A stretch of 64,000 nucleotides of DNA from JADGRA01 sp052143535 (GTDB lineage: Bacteria > Myxococcota > Myxococcia > Myxococcales > Myxococcaceae), in the NCBI GenBank assembly GCA_052143535.1, contig JBKQSS010000005.1, positions 32,629-96,628 of the forward strand, read 5' to 3'. This document shows, piece by piece, positions 20,574 through 29,383 of the stretch. The first letter of the stretch is position 1. Each line of letters begins with the position of its first letter. Both the position numbers and the translations under genes were made by a program. A model generated the notes under the pieces. That model was given only the letters and a program-made list of their open reading frames with translations. It was not told the DNA's origin and made no database searches.

Positions 20574-21916
20574 TACCTCGACTCCCCCGCCCGGGTTGCA
20601 GCCCTGGACGCCCGGGGCGTGAAACGTAGAAACCGACGGAACCCCCGCAGACCAAGAAAAATCTCCGAAATGACATGGACCCATCTTGGTAAAGGATCGT
20701 CATCGGAGGCGGCGACATCAACGCAGGTGGTGGAATGGCGCTTCATCCACGAGCGCCAATAAGCGAGCTCCTCTCGTGAGATGCGGTGGGTCAACCACTT
20801 GGCCAGCAGCAGCGCGCGCAGCGTGAACCCGTCGCACCAGACCGTCGCTGAACTTTCCGGCGGAGCCACTTGCGCAGCGGCCACCGCGGCTTTCAGCGCC
20901 TCACGCTCCCCCGCCGCATCCATCCAGGCGAGCAAGGGGAGGGACATACCCCTGCGTATATCCATGCCAATCTGGTTGAAGGTGCGCGGGTTGAAATCAA
21001 TCACCGCCCAGACACCATTCGTGTAGAGGAACTCGACCTCGAAGATTCCGAAGTAGCCCAATTCCCTGCAGAGTCGCCGCACGGCATCGGACAATGCCGG
21101 GTTCGGCGGCAACGACTCGAAGCAGATGCCAACGCCGGCTGGCTGCGTGCGCTGCAAGACCTTCTTCGATTGTCGTGTGACGAATAGCTCACCAGTCCTG
21201 TCAATGAATCCGGAGACGGAGCAAACCCCTTCGCTCCGGACGGCGACAAATTGCTGCAGGACCGGAACGCGCGCATCAGGGAGCAGGGGGTCGGCCGGCA
21301 ATCCGTCTTTCTCGCGCTCGATAAATCTCGGGTACTCTTGCATCAGCTCCTGGGGCGAGCCGACCCGCATCCCCTTGTCATTTCTCAGACGGTTCACGTG
21401 AGTGCGTGGCTTGATGAAAATCGGGTACGGCAAGGTTGGAGCGAGTGCCTCCAGCTCTCCTTGGCTACGCACCTCCCACGTCGGAACACAATCGACACCT
21501 GCCGCCTTGGCTGCAGCAGCAAATTGATGCTTGTCGAGGATTCGTTGTATGGCCGACAGCGATGGCTGATAGGTGCGAAAAAGCCGTCCGAGCAATGCGG
21601 CATTGACCGTATAGAGCCATGCCGTCTCATCCGACGTTGGCAACAGAACCTGACCGGGGTCGGATGTACCAATCGCGAGGAGTTTTGACAGAAACTGCTG
21701 ATTCTCGCGCTCGGGCGGGGAACGAACCGTGCGGTTGGCGTAGCGCGACCATGCGGCGGCGGAAATGCGAGGCGACCATCCGGTGGTCAGACGAGGACCC
21801 GACAGCACGCAGACCCTGATGCCGTTGGCGCCAAGTTCGCGAACGGTAGCCAGCGTGCCTGCGTAGGCCGCGGAGGCCAGGAGAACCGCGCGTGGGCTCT
21901 CCGAACGGTCGGTCAT
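20573..21916 (-). CDS. ATP-grasp ligase, first gene of a three-gene operon
   Basis: 447 residues from ATG 21916; a TTG nine bases upstream is an alternative. The N-terminal pre-ATP-grasp part VLLASAAYAGTLATVRELGANG is a Rossmann-like region. The ATP-grasp part contains LPYPIFIKPRTHVNRLRNDKG (about 163-183, Lys for ATP), VLQQFVAV, GYFGIFEVEFLYTNGVWAVIDFNPRTFNQIGM with the metal-binding Glu and Asn (about 292-323). It belongs to the carboxylate-amine ligase type of ATP-grasp proteins (D-aspartate ligase and carbamoyl-phosphate synthase relatives). Predicted to form an amide or peptide bond through an acyl phosphate. By eye the gene is less GC-rich than its neighbours, which may hint at transfer. 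Product unknown. Confidence 0.75.
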   Translation of the reverse strand: MTDRSESPRAVLLASAAYAGTLATVRELGANGIRVCVLSGPRLTTGWSPRISAAAWSRYANRTVRSPPERENQQFLSKLLAIGTSDPGQVLLPTSDETAWLYTVNAALLGRLFRTYQPSLSAIQRILDKHQFAAAAKAAGVDCVPTWEVRSQGELEALAPTLPYPIFIKPRTHVNRLRNDKGMRVGSPQELMQEYPRFIEREKDGLPADPLLPDARVPVLQQFVAVRSEGVCSVSGFIDRTGELFVTRQSKKVLQRTQPAGVGICFESLPPNPALSDAVRRLCRELGYFGIFEVEFLYTNGVWAVIDFNPRTFNQIGMDIRRGMSLPLLAWMDAAGEREALKAAVAAAQVAPPESSATVWCDGFTLRALLLAKWLTHRISREELAYWRSWMKRHSTTCVDVAASDDDPLPRWVHVISEIFLGLRGFRRFLRFTPRASRAATRAGESR

Positions 21917-22751
21917 CTGCCCCAATTAGCCGAGATCATGATTTGACATCAAAGGAGGAACGTACCGTACTTCGCTCGGTGGCCGAGTGGGGTGCGCGTG
22001 GCACCAGGCAGGAAGGGGGCTGCGAGACTCGGGCCGGAGGCGCGTCGGGCTGCTCACCACCCGAAGGCTCACCCAGTGTCGGCCGGGTCGTCAGCGACCG
22101 TTCCCGTGGGTACCAGAAAGGGCGCCGCCAGCATGGGCGGGGTGGCGTTAGCGGCGCCGCGCTAGCGCGTCTCCACCGTTAAGCGTCGGCCTTCTGCGCC
22201 GGGCTGCGGCGCATCCGAAATGTCCAATCCGACGATGCGCGCTGGCAGCGCCTGGACATCCCGGCGCTCACGTCCCATGGCAACTCCCCGACTCAGAAGA
22301 CGTGACCACGCGTTGAGGGGCGAGCTGAGTAGAAACGAAGCGTTGAAAGGGTCCCGCGGGCGGCTGGACCTTCGGCAGGCTTCCACGGCCCTATGCCCGG
22401 CGGACGCATGAGCGCGAGTGGGCTGGGCACTTCTTGACCCGTCGCAATCTCTGCGCCGCGCACAGGGCGAAACCCGGTAGGCACGCACGCTCTGCGCAGA
22501 CGGCGCGGTGCGAAAGAAGTGCTACCTCGACAGCGGGTGGTATGCGCCTCGCATGACTCTCCGAAAGTAAAACTCGCCGCTCGAGGTACGAGAACCTGCG
22601 CGGATGTCAGTCACACCCCCGACGTTACCCAATCTCCAGCGAGGCTGAATGCGCCCGCGCCCGTCTGCATCCGGTCGACGTAGCGCTGCGGGGCGCGCGT
22701 GGGTACCAGTGGCTACGGCGCGCATCACTCTGCTTCAGCCTGCTGCTAGTC
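21917..22751. other. 835-bp region without a convincing gene upstream of the NapH-like gene
   Basis: Holds the promoter region of the ATP-grasp operon on the left. On the plus strand a TTGACA (21943-21948) and an AAAGGAGG (21951-21958) are present, but no start codon follows at a usable distance. Short open frames do not resemble proteins. The last ~150 bases remain open in the NapH frame and read through the missing first membrane span of that protein (WLRRASLCFSLLLVVGVPLW), so coding there starts earlier than 22752. Confidence 0.5.
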
Positions 22752-23585
22752 GTGGGAGTCCCGCTCTGGCACTTGCGCGCCGTCAGCGCGCAGAGTGTGG
22801 CGGGTAGCGGCGGTGCCTGGCCGCGCCTGGCCGCCGCACTCGCCTTTCCCACGGCCGCACCGCGCCTGGTAGGTGCGCCATCGGCGATTGACTTCTTGGG
22901 CCTGGAGCTGCTCGACCCCCTTCTCGCGCTCGGGGTGGCCGTCGCGCATGGGCTCCGCAGCTCGCTCGTCCTCGTCGCGCTCCCGGCTCTAGTACTCGTC
23001 GCGGTCCTCGGACGTTTCTTTTGTGGTTGGCTGTGTCCCTACATTCCGCTGTTGGCCGCGAGCAATGCGCTGCGCTGGCTACTCGGCCGACTCGGCCTGC
23101 GGCTTCCGAACCTCCGGCTTCCCCGCTACACCAACGTCGCGATGCTGCTCACCGTGGTAGGAGCCAGCGGAGCTCTCGGCGCTCAAGTCGCTCCGCTCCT
23201 CTATCCACCAGCGCTCATCGGTCGAGAGGCATTTCGAGCCATCTTCTTCGGAGGCTTTGGAGCAGGTGCCGCTGTCATTGGACTGGCGTTTGCCTTTGAC
23301 ACGTTCGTGTCGCGCGCCGGCTTCTGTCGTTCTCTGTGCCCGGGTGGGGCGCTCTTCGCATTGCTCGGCGCGGCTTCCCCCATTCGGGTGAGGCGCGCCG
23401 CGCCCCTGTGCACCGAATGCACCGTTTGCGACGTGGTGTGCAACCTCGGCCAGCGACCGATGGCCGACCGCCTGGACGCAGGATGCGAGCGTTGCGGCAA
23501 GTGCGTTTCCGCTTGCCCCACGGGTGCTCTGACGATGGGCCTCGGCGGCCCCACCGTCTCTTCTACTTCCGAGGCTACGAAATGA
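22752..23585 (+). CDS. NapH-like membrane 4Fe-4S quinol dehydrogenase (N-terminus probably longer)
   Basis: 277 residues from the first usable GTG. The family is shown by RFFCGWLCPYIPLL (about 87-100), SRAGFCRSLCPGGALFALLG near 188-207, CTECTVCDVVC and a final ferredoxin motif CERCGKCVSACPTGA: two 4Fe-4S clusters at the membrane, plus several transmembrane helices. Known NapH proteins take electrons from quinol and pass them to NapG. Homologous sequence continues upstream in frame (GYQWLRRASLCFS and the rest of the first span) but without any ATG, GTG or TTG, so the true start is non-canonical or the gene is damaged at its 5' end. It overlaps the NapG-like gene as ATGA. Confidence 0.8.
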   Translation: MGVPLWHLRAVSAQSVAGSGGAWPRLAAALAFPTAAPRLVGAPSAIDFLGLELLDPLLALGVAVAHGLRSSLVLVALPALVLVAVLGRFFCGWLCPYIPLLAASNALRWLLGRLGLRLPNLRLPRYTNVAMLLTVVGASGALGAQVAPLLYPPALIGREAFRAIFFGGFGAGAAVIGLAFAFDTFVSRAGFCRSLCPGGALFALLGAASPIRVRRAAPLCTECTVCDVVCNLGQRPMADRLDAGCERCGKCVSACPTGALTMGLGGPTVSSTSEATK

Positions 23586-24157
23586 ACCGGCGAGGCCTTC
23601 TCTGGACGCTGATGGCAGCGCTCGCCGCAACGTTCCTGCCGAGACGCACTAGGGCCTCCCCTTCCGGCCTCCGGCCGCCCGGGGCGGTGCCAGCCGGCGA
23701 TTTCGAACGGGCGTGCATCGGCTGCTTTCGCTGCGCGGAGGTCTGCCCCCCGAAGGCCATTCGCTTCTCCAGGCTCCTCTCACTCGAGGCAGTCCATCCC
23801 TTCGTCAATCCGCGAGAGAGCGCCTGCATTCTCTGCATGAAGTGCACGGAGGCGTGCCCCACCGAGGCGTTGACGCGAATTGCTGCGGACAGAGACGTGG
23901 TGGCTCGAACCGTCCGCATGGGAACGCCCGTGCTAGAACGTCGCGACTGCCTCTCGTGGAACGGTCGCGGAGTTTGCCGGCTCTGCTACTACGTGTGCCC
24001 CTACGCCGGTACGGCAGTGCAGCTGGTCGGCCCGCGCCAGGCGCCACTTTTCCAGCCCGAGGCGTGCGTTGGCTGCGGACTGTGCGAGGAGGCGTGCCCT
24101 GAGGAGGCCCAGGCGATTCGCATTCGTCCTCGGGAGACGGCCCAGTGTCGCGGATGA
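23582..24157 (+). CDS. NapG-like periplasmic ferredoxin
   Basis: 191 residues with a twin-arginine-like leader MNRRGLLWTLMAALAATFLP. Four Cys clusters follow: CIGCFRCAEVCPPKA, CILCMKCTEACPTEA, CRLCYYVCPYAGTAVQ and CVGCGLCEEACPEEA, for up to four 4Fe-4S centres, as in NapG/MauM proteins. It should relay electrons from the NapH-like membrane protein to the molybdoenzyme encoded next. ATG 23582 overlaps the preceding stop as ATGA, and its own TGA overlaps the molybdoenzyme ATG the same way, which indicates coupled production of all three subunits. Confidence 0.82.
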   Translation: MNRRGLLWTLMAALAATFLPRRTRASPSGLRPPGAVPAGDFERACIGCFRCAEVCPPKAIRFSRLLSLEAVHPFVNPRESACILCMKCTEACPTEALTRIAADRDVVARTVRMGTPVLERRDCLSWNGRGVCRLCYYVCPYAGTAVQLVGPRQAPLFQPEACVGCGLCEEACPEEAQAIRIRPRETAQCRG

Positions 24158-26313
24158 GTCAGCACCGCACCCCGGTTCATTTTCTCCAGCGCCTGGGGAT
24201 GAGTCGTCGGCATCTCTTGAAGCTCGCGCCGCTTGCCGCGGCCGGGGGCGCGGTGCTCGGGGTGGGGCTGGTGGGCCGCGAGCGCCACGAACGAAAGCGC
24301 ATTCAGGGCGTCTGTCGCTTTTGCCTCATCCATTGCGGCGTGACGGCAACGACCGACGGCCAACGCTTGGTGCGAGTTGAAGGGCACGTGGCGTCCAAAA
24401 CCAAGGGGTTTCTCTGCGTGCACGGGCATGCGATGCCGGAGGTAGTGCATTCGGAGCGCCGGGTCCGCATGCCGCTCGCGCGTGAGGGCGACACTTTCCG
24501 CGAGGTCAGCTGGGACGAAGCGTTGGCGCGTATCGCCGAGCGCCTCGAGCGGGTCAAGGCCGAATATGGGCCCGAGTCTTTGGTTTTGCAGACGGGATGG
24601 CCACTGGTGCGGCACCCGCTCGTCGGGTTGCTCCACCGGTTCTGCCAAGCTTTTGGGACGCCCAACCTCGCAACCGTCGGAAGCTTTTGCGAGACGGCTG
24701 GCCGGATGGGTAAGGCGCTTACCGTAGGCAGCAAGTACTCCCCCAACTTCCACCGGGTGCGGACGCTGGTGCTTTGGGGAGCGAACCCGACGGAAACGCT
24801 TCCCATTGCCGCCCACCTTGTTGCCGAAAAGGCCTCCACTGGGAAGCTGGTGGTCGTAGACCCGCTGCGCACCGAGCTCGCCTCCATTGCCACTGAACAC
24901 CTTTCCGTGCGACCCGGAACCGACGGTGCGTTGGCGCTGGCGATGATGCACGTGATTATCGGCGAGCACCTCTACGACTCAGCATTCGTCGAGAACGAGA
25001 CGGTGGGCTTCGAGGAGCTCCGAGAGCTGACTGCTCGCTATCCGCCGGAAGCGGTCGCAGTGCTGACGACGGTTCCCCGCGAACAGATTGTCCGCGTAGC
25101 GCGGCTCATGGCTCAAGAGGGACCGACGTCCGTCTGGGAGGGGTTGGGCATCGAGCACCACGAGAACGGAGTGCAGACGGTGCGAGCCGTGGCAGTCCTC
25201 GAAGGACTCTGCCGGCGTTCCGGGCAACAGGAGGTGAACGACTTACTGACACCTCCGGGAGCCAACTTCTACCAGGAGCCCCTTCCGGCGCTGCTCCGAC
25301 CGACCACCGCGGAACCGGTGCCCCCCCCAGTTCGGGCGCGACCTCTCGGCTATGCGAGCTACCCGCTGTTCGAGATTTTCAACCGCGAGGCGCAGGGGAA
25401 CCTCTTGGTCGACGCCGTGCTCAAGGATGACCCATACCCTGTGCGTGCGCTGTTGGTTGTGGCGGCAAACAGTATGGTGACAGCCCCGGGCTCGGAGCGC
25501 CTGCAGGCAGCCGCCGCTCGGCTTTCTCTCATGGTCACCGTCGACCCGTTCCTCACCCACACCGCGCGGCTGTCCGACTTCGTTCTTCCGGCCTGTACCT
25601 TCGCCGAAGCCCCCACTGTTGAGGCAAGCGACGACGAGGTTGCTCACGGCGGCATGGTCGCTCCGCAGCACCAGGCGTGGCCTGATTGGAAAATCGTCTT
25701 CGAGCTAGCACGCTCTCTGGGACTCGGCCGTTACTTTCCCTGGAGCTCCTTTCGGGAGGCAATGCAGGCCCCCCGCCGACCCTACCGAATCGACGAAGAG
25801 CACCAGCCCCGACCAGAGCCGCCCCCGCCCGGTGCTCCCTCCCCACGCTTTGGTACCGTCTCCGGGAAGCTGGAGTTGGCCTCGAGCCTTCTCCGCCGCC
25901 ACGGATTCGATGCCGTTCCCACCTGGAAGCCGCCTGCCGAGCAGCCGGATGGCGCCTACCCCTTGGTACTGGTGACCGGCCCGCGGACAAGGGCTTTCAT
26001 CAACTCTCAGTTCCATGAGGTGCCGAGCGTGCTCCGAAAGATGCCGGAGCCGGAGGTGCTCCTGCACCCTGAACGTGCACGGGCCGCCGGTGTGGTGAGC
26101 GGCCAGCGGGTGGCAATTGTTTCGCCACACGGGCGGATTGAAATGCGGCTTCGCGTCACCGCCGACGTGCATCCCGACACGGCGGTCGCGCCGGCAGGCT
26201 GGGAGACCGCCAACGTGAATGTCCTGCACCACCCGAAGCGTCTGGACCCCATTTCCGGCTTTCCCGCCTTCCGCTCGGGCGTCTGCCGAATCGAGCCACT
26301 GCGTCCGGCGTGA
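24154..26313 (+). CDS. Tat-exported molybdopterin oxidoreductase (DMSO reductase family), substrate unknown
   Basis: 719 residues from the ATG at 24154, chosen because it overlaps the NapG stop as ATGA. SRRHLLKLAPLAAAGG (about 17-32) is a twin-arginine signal. CRFCLIHCG, with a later Cys in KGFLCVHG, binds one 4Fe-4S cluster; SWDEALARIAERL and LWGANPTETLP are molybdopterin-family motifs. The likely Mo ligand is the Cys of GSFCETAGRM (about 177), placing it with Cys-ligated enzymes such as NapA, PsrA or arsenate-type reductases. The C-terminal domain starts near YPLVLVTGPRTRAFINSQF. At 719 residues it is shorter than NapA (about 830), and no NapB, NapC, NapD or chaperone gene is present. Nitrate reductase is therefore not a safe call. 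Confidence 0.85.
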   Translation: MSQHRTPVHFLQRLGMSRRHLLKLAPLAAAGGAVLGVGLVGRERHERKRIQGVCRFCLIHCGVTATTDGQRLVRVEGHVASKTKGFLCVHGHAMPEVVHSERRVRMPLAREGDTFREVSWDEALARIAERLERVKAEYGPESLVLQTGWPLVRHPLVGLLHRFCQAFGTPNLATVGSFCETAGRMGKALTVGSKYSPNFHRVRTLVLWGANPTETLPIAAHLVAEKASTGKLVVVDPLRTELASIATEHLSVRPGTDGALALAMMHVIIGEHLYDSAFVENETVGFEELRELTARYPPEAVAVLTTVPREQIVRVARLMAQEGPTSVWEGLGIEHHENGVQTVRAVAVLEGLCRRSGQQEVNDLLTPPGANFYQEPLPALLRPTTAEPVPPPVRARPLGYASYPLFEIFNREAQGNLLVDAVLKDDPYPVRALLVVAANSMVTAPGSERLQAAAARLSLMVTVDPFLTHTARLSDFVLPACTFAEAPTVEASDDEVAHGGMVAPQHQAWPDWKIVFELARSLGLGRYFPWSSFREAMQAPRRPYRIDEEHQPRPEPPPPGAPSPRFGTVSGKLELASSLLRRHGFDAVPTWKPPAEQPDGAYPLVLVTGPRTRAFINSQFHEVPSVLRKMPEPEVLLHPERARAAGVVSGQRVAIVSPHGRIEMRLRVTADVHPDTAVAPAGWETANVNVLHHPKRLDPISGFPAFRSGVCRIEPLRPA

Positions 26314-26613
26314 ACTCGCCTGGCCCGAGGCGCGCCACTGTCAGTCCCAAAGTAGGTCCAAAGTGTACAGACGTTCGCGGCCTCGCGCCGTAAGCCGCGG
26401 CCAGGCGGGATTGTGCAGTTGGTTCCCGCTTGGAGCTGGCGCAGTGGGCGAAGGTCACCAAGGTGCAGACTGTCGAGCTACGACGGCTACAGGTCGGCTC
26501 GCCCGCGGATCCGGCCGTCGAGTCTTCGGGCGGCCTGGGCGGGACAAAAAGCGGATGGCTCGAGCGCGATCAAGTCCGCGCGGGACCCGGGAACCCCATG
26601 CGTCGAATCAGGT
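26314..26613. other. 300-bp gap between convergent molybdoenzyme and kinase genes
   Basis: No gene or clear hairpin seen. A short plus-strand frame (26430-26705) runs into the kinase gene and has no recognisable domain. Only termination signals would be expected here. Confidence 0.4.
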
Positions 26614-28977
26614 CTAAATTAGATAGCGCGGGTCGTCTGCCACCGCCTTCCAGAAGAACCGGCGATTCACCAACAACAGCACCATGTATGGACTGCGGGC
26701 CTTGAAGGCCCGCTCCAGATACTCAAACAGTCGGTCGCGGTCGCCGAGACGTGCGTACAAATCGGCAATCGCGAAGGGATCAATGTAAGTCGAGTGCCCC
26801 TCCTCCTCGAGTCTGGCGAGCGTCAGCTTGGCGCGATTTGAGTCTCCGCACAGGAAGGCCGTCTGCGCCAACCAACATTGTGAAAGCGGCGACCCCGGGC
26901 TCTTCAATTCGTCCGCGCGCTTCATCGCACTGAGCGCCTTCTCGCGTTCGTTCATGAGGGCATACGTCAGGCTGAGCTTGATGTTGCCCCATCGCCAGTT
27001 GGGGTTGAGGTCGATCGCTTTCCTGAACTCAGCTGCCGCTTCCGGTAGCCGCCCGCTCTCCAGCAGGCAGAACCCCAGAGTGTGCGCGGCGAAGACGGAG
27101 AGTGGATCGAGAGACTGCGCCATCCGCGCTTCGGAGATGGCTTCCTCGGGTCGATCCAGCGCGAGCAGATACATCGCGTACTCTCGGTGGGCGACATCGC
27201 TGCCGGGACTGACCTCGATGGCCTTGCGATAGTTCGCGCCGGCTGAAGCCCAGTCCCAGTCGAACGAGAGCGCTACGTCCGCTGCCAGCAGGTATGTCTC
27301 CGGAAGGGTTGGATCGAGCTCCACGGCCCTTTTGAGCGCGGCCTTCGCGAGCAGCAACATCTCGCCGCTCTCCTTGGAGTTCAGTGCAGCCTGGGTGACG
27401 TACGTCTCTCCCAGCCCGGCGTACGCGATGGCAAGTCGAGGATCGTGTTCAATGGCGCGGCGAAAGAAGTCCTGCGCGCGAGGAAGCCCATCCTCCGCCG
27501 CACCTGCCAGCGCGTAACGGCCACGCAGGTACAAGTCATATGCCTCCGGATCCGCGGCGGGTCGCGCTGAAGAGGCAGCAGAGAGCTTGACACGCAGCTT
27601 CTCGCTCGTCCGCCCGACAATTTCGCGCTCGATGCTTTGGAAGTCTGCCCGGTCACGCTCGAAGCGCTCACCCCAGAGCTGCCGACCGTCTCTAACGTCT
27701 AGCAGCGCAACGTCGACCACGAGCCTTTCGCCATGGACGCTCAATTGGCCGGTGAGGACGGATGCGACTCCTAACTGTTTGCCCGCGCTCAGGGGGTCGG
27801 TGCTGCTTTCTTTGAAGCGGGCCACGCTGTACTGCGACATGACTCTCAAGCTGGAGGACTCGGAGAGTCGGTTGATGATCCCAGTCGTCACGCCGTCGAT
27901 GAGGTAGTCGGCGTTTGCATCTTTGGTCACGTTCACAAATGGGAGCACCGCCACACTGGCTTCTGCCGTGGAGGGCGCGCATCCAGAACGTGCCTGCCAG
28001 CCCCCTGCGAGAACGACGAGACCTGCCAGAACGGTCGCCAGTGTGACGAGGGCGCGGCGAGGCTTGCGCGCGACCGGAACTTTGGGCTCGCTCGGCCGAG
28101 TTGGGGCGGCAGCGTCGGAGCTGACACCGGCGCGCAACGCCTTGAGATCGTTGCTGAGTTCCTGCGAGGTGTTGTAGCGGCGCTCTGGGTCCTTCTCGAG
28201 ACACCGACGGATGACGCGGTCGAGATCCGGTGGCAGGTCTCCTCGCACTGAGAGCGCCCTTGGCGGCGGGTCCCGCAGGATTGCTGAAATCAGCTCGGCG
28301 TCGCTCTCGCCCCGGTGCGCCCGTTTCCCAGTGGCCATCTCGAAGAGCATCGCCCCGAAGGAGAAGATGTCGGTTCGGGCGTCGACCGGCCGGCCCTGCA
28401 GCTGTTCTGGGGACATGTAGGGGAGCGTTCCCATCACCGCGCCCATGCGGGTGAGCATCGGCGTCGTGCTCGAGACGCCCCCTCCGGCGGGCTCCGCGGG
28501 ACCCATGAGCTTCGCCAGGCCGAAATCCAGAATCTTCGGCTGACCGGAGTTCGTGACCATGACGTTCGAGGGTTTCAGGTCACGATGCACAACCCCCACC
28601 GCGTGCGCAGCCCCGAGCGCCTCGGCGAGCGGCACGGCGAGTTCCAGCAGCTTCTCCGTCGGAAGCCCGTTTGGGCCAATGACATGGTCCAGCGTCGTTC
28701 CCGACACGAGTTCCATGGTGATGAACGGGCGCTCACCCCCGTCTTCGATGGAGTAGATGGTGACGACGTGCGGGTGGCTCAATCCTGCGACTGCACGGGC
28801 CTCTTGCGTCAACCGTTGGACCCACTCTGGGTTGTTGGCAAGTTCGACGGGAAGGAGCTTGAGCGCCACGTCGCGGTGCAGCTTCAGGTCACGAGCGCGA
28901 TAGACCTCGCCCATCCCCCCAGCTCCGAGCTTCTCGAGGACCTGATAGTGACCTAGCCGGTGTCCGATCATGCCCAT
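26614..28977 (-). CDS. Ser/Thr protein kinase with TolB-like and TPR regions
   Basis: 787 residues from ATG 28977, chosen for the AGGAG six bases upstream; in-frame sequence further up is featureless. Kinase domain (about 9-270): GAGGMGEVYRARD, VALKLLP with the Lys, VVHRDLKPSNVMV, KILDFGLAKL, PYMSPEQLQG. A transmembrane span (ALVTLATVLAGLVVLAGGW, about 305-325) separates it from a TolB/FlgO-like region (VAVLPFVNVTKDANADYLIDG) and a C-terminal array of TPR helices, for example PETYLLAADVALSFDWDWA and ALDRPEEAISEARMAQSLDP. All catalytic residues are present, so it should be active. The layout is common in myxobacteria. Signal and targets are unknown. Confidence 0.88.
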   Translation of the reverse strand: MGMIGHRLGHYQVLEKLGAGGMGEVYRARDLKLHRDVALKLLPVELANNPEWVQRLTQEARAVAGLSHPHVVTIYSIEDGGERPFITMELVSGTTLDHVIGPNGLPTEKLLELAVPLAEALGAAHAVGVVHRDLKPSNVMVTNSGQPKILDFGLAKLMGPAEPAGGGVSSTTPMLTRMGAVMGTLPYMSPEQLQGRPVDARTDIFSFGAMLFEMATGKRAHRGESDAELISAILRDPPPRALSVRGDLPPDLDRVIRRCLEKDPERRYNTSQELSNDLKALRAGVSSDAAAPTRPSEPKVPVARKPRRALVTLATVLAGLVVLAGGWQARSGCAPSTAEASVAVLPFVNVTKDANADYLIDGVTTGIINRLSESSSLRVMSQYSVARFKESSTDPLSAGKQLGVASVLTGQLSVHGERLVVDVALLDVRDGRQLWGERFERDRADFQSIEREIVGRTSEKLRVKLSAASSARPAADPEAYDLYLRGRYALAGAAEDGLPRAQDFFRRAIEHDPRLAIAYAGLGETYVTQAALNSKESGEMLLLAKAALKRAVELDPTLPETYLLAADVALSFDWDWASAGANYRKAIEVSPGSDVAHREYAMYLLALDRPEEAISEARMAQSLDPLSVFAAHTLGFCLLESGRLPEAAAEFRKAIDLNPNWRWGNIKLSLTYALMNEREKALSAMKRADELKSPGSPLSQCWLAQTAFLCGDSNRAKLTLARLEEEGHSTYIDPFAIADLYARLGDRDRLFEYLERAFKARSPYMVLLLVNRRFFWKAVADDPRYLI

Positions 28978-29383
28978 CGCTCTCCTGGTCTCCCCCGCTC
29001 CCAATGGAGCCTTCACCGAGGATAGCCCAGTGCCAAACGCCGAGTAGCCGCTGAGCTGTCGGAGCAGGGTTAGAGAAGTCCAAGAGCGTTGTCGGCAGTG
29101 TCCCACGGTCAGGCAACTGGCAGTCGAAGCTCTAGCAACCGGCGGCTCGCCGTCACCAACAGAGCGCTGCGCTGCTGGCCTCAAGACGACTTGCCGCCAG
29201 CCTGAACGGAAGGCGCACCGCCTGAGAGGCAGCGGGCTCTAGCGTCGCCAGCGGGCAAGAGCGCGCCCGCCCGGCCCGGACTCTGTCGGACGCTGTCGAC
29301 GTCGGCGAGGCGGATCGAACGGCATTTCGAGATTCGTCGGCAACGAACTCTGTAGGTGCGCTATGAGGCGGAGGATTTCGTCT
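28978..29383. other. 406-bp region between the kinase gene and selC
   Basis: Upstream region of the kinase gene and of the selenocysteine tRNA, which point away from each other. I see no gene here, and no confident promoter boxes. Confidence 0.4.

Noticed and set aside
21970..22060. tRNA-like stretch (GGTGGCCGAGTGG)
   Set aside because: Resembles a D-arm of tRNA-Ser/Leu, but no matching acceptor stem, anticodon arm or T arm could be found.
22752..26313. Periplasmic nitrate reductase (nap) operon
   Set aside because: Catalytic subunit is too short and NapB, NapC, NapD are absent; only the NapG/NapH electron carriers fit.
26430..26705. Small plus-strand protein between the molybdoenzyme and kinase genes
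   Set aside because: It runs into the kinase gene on the other strand and resembles no family I recognise.
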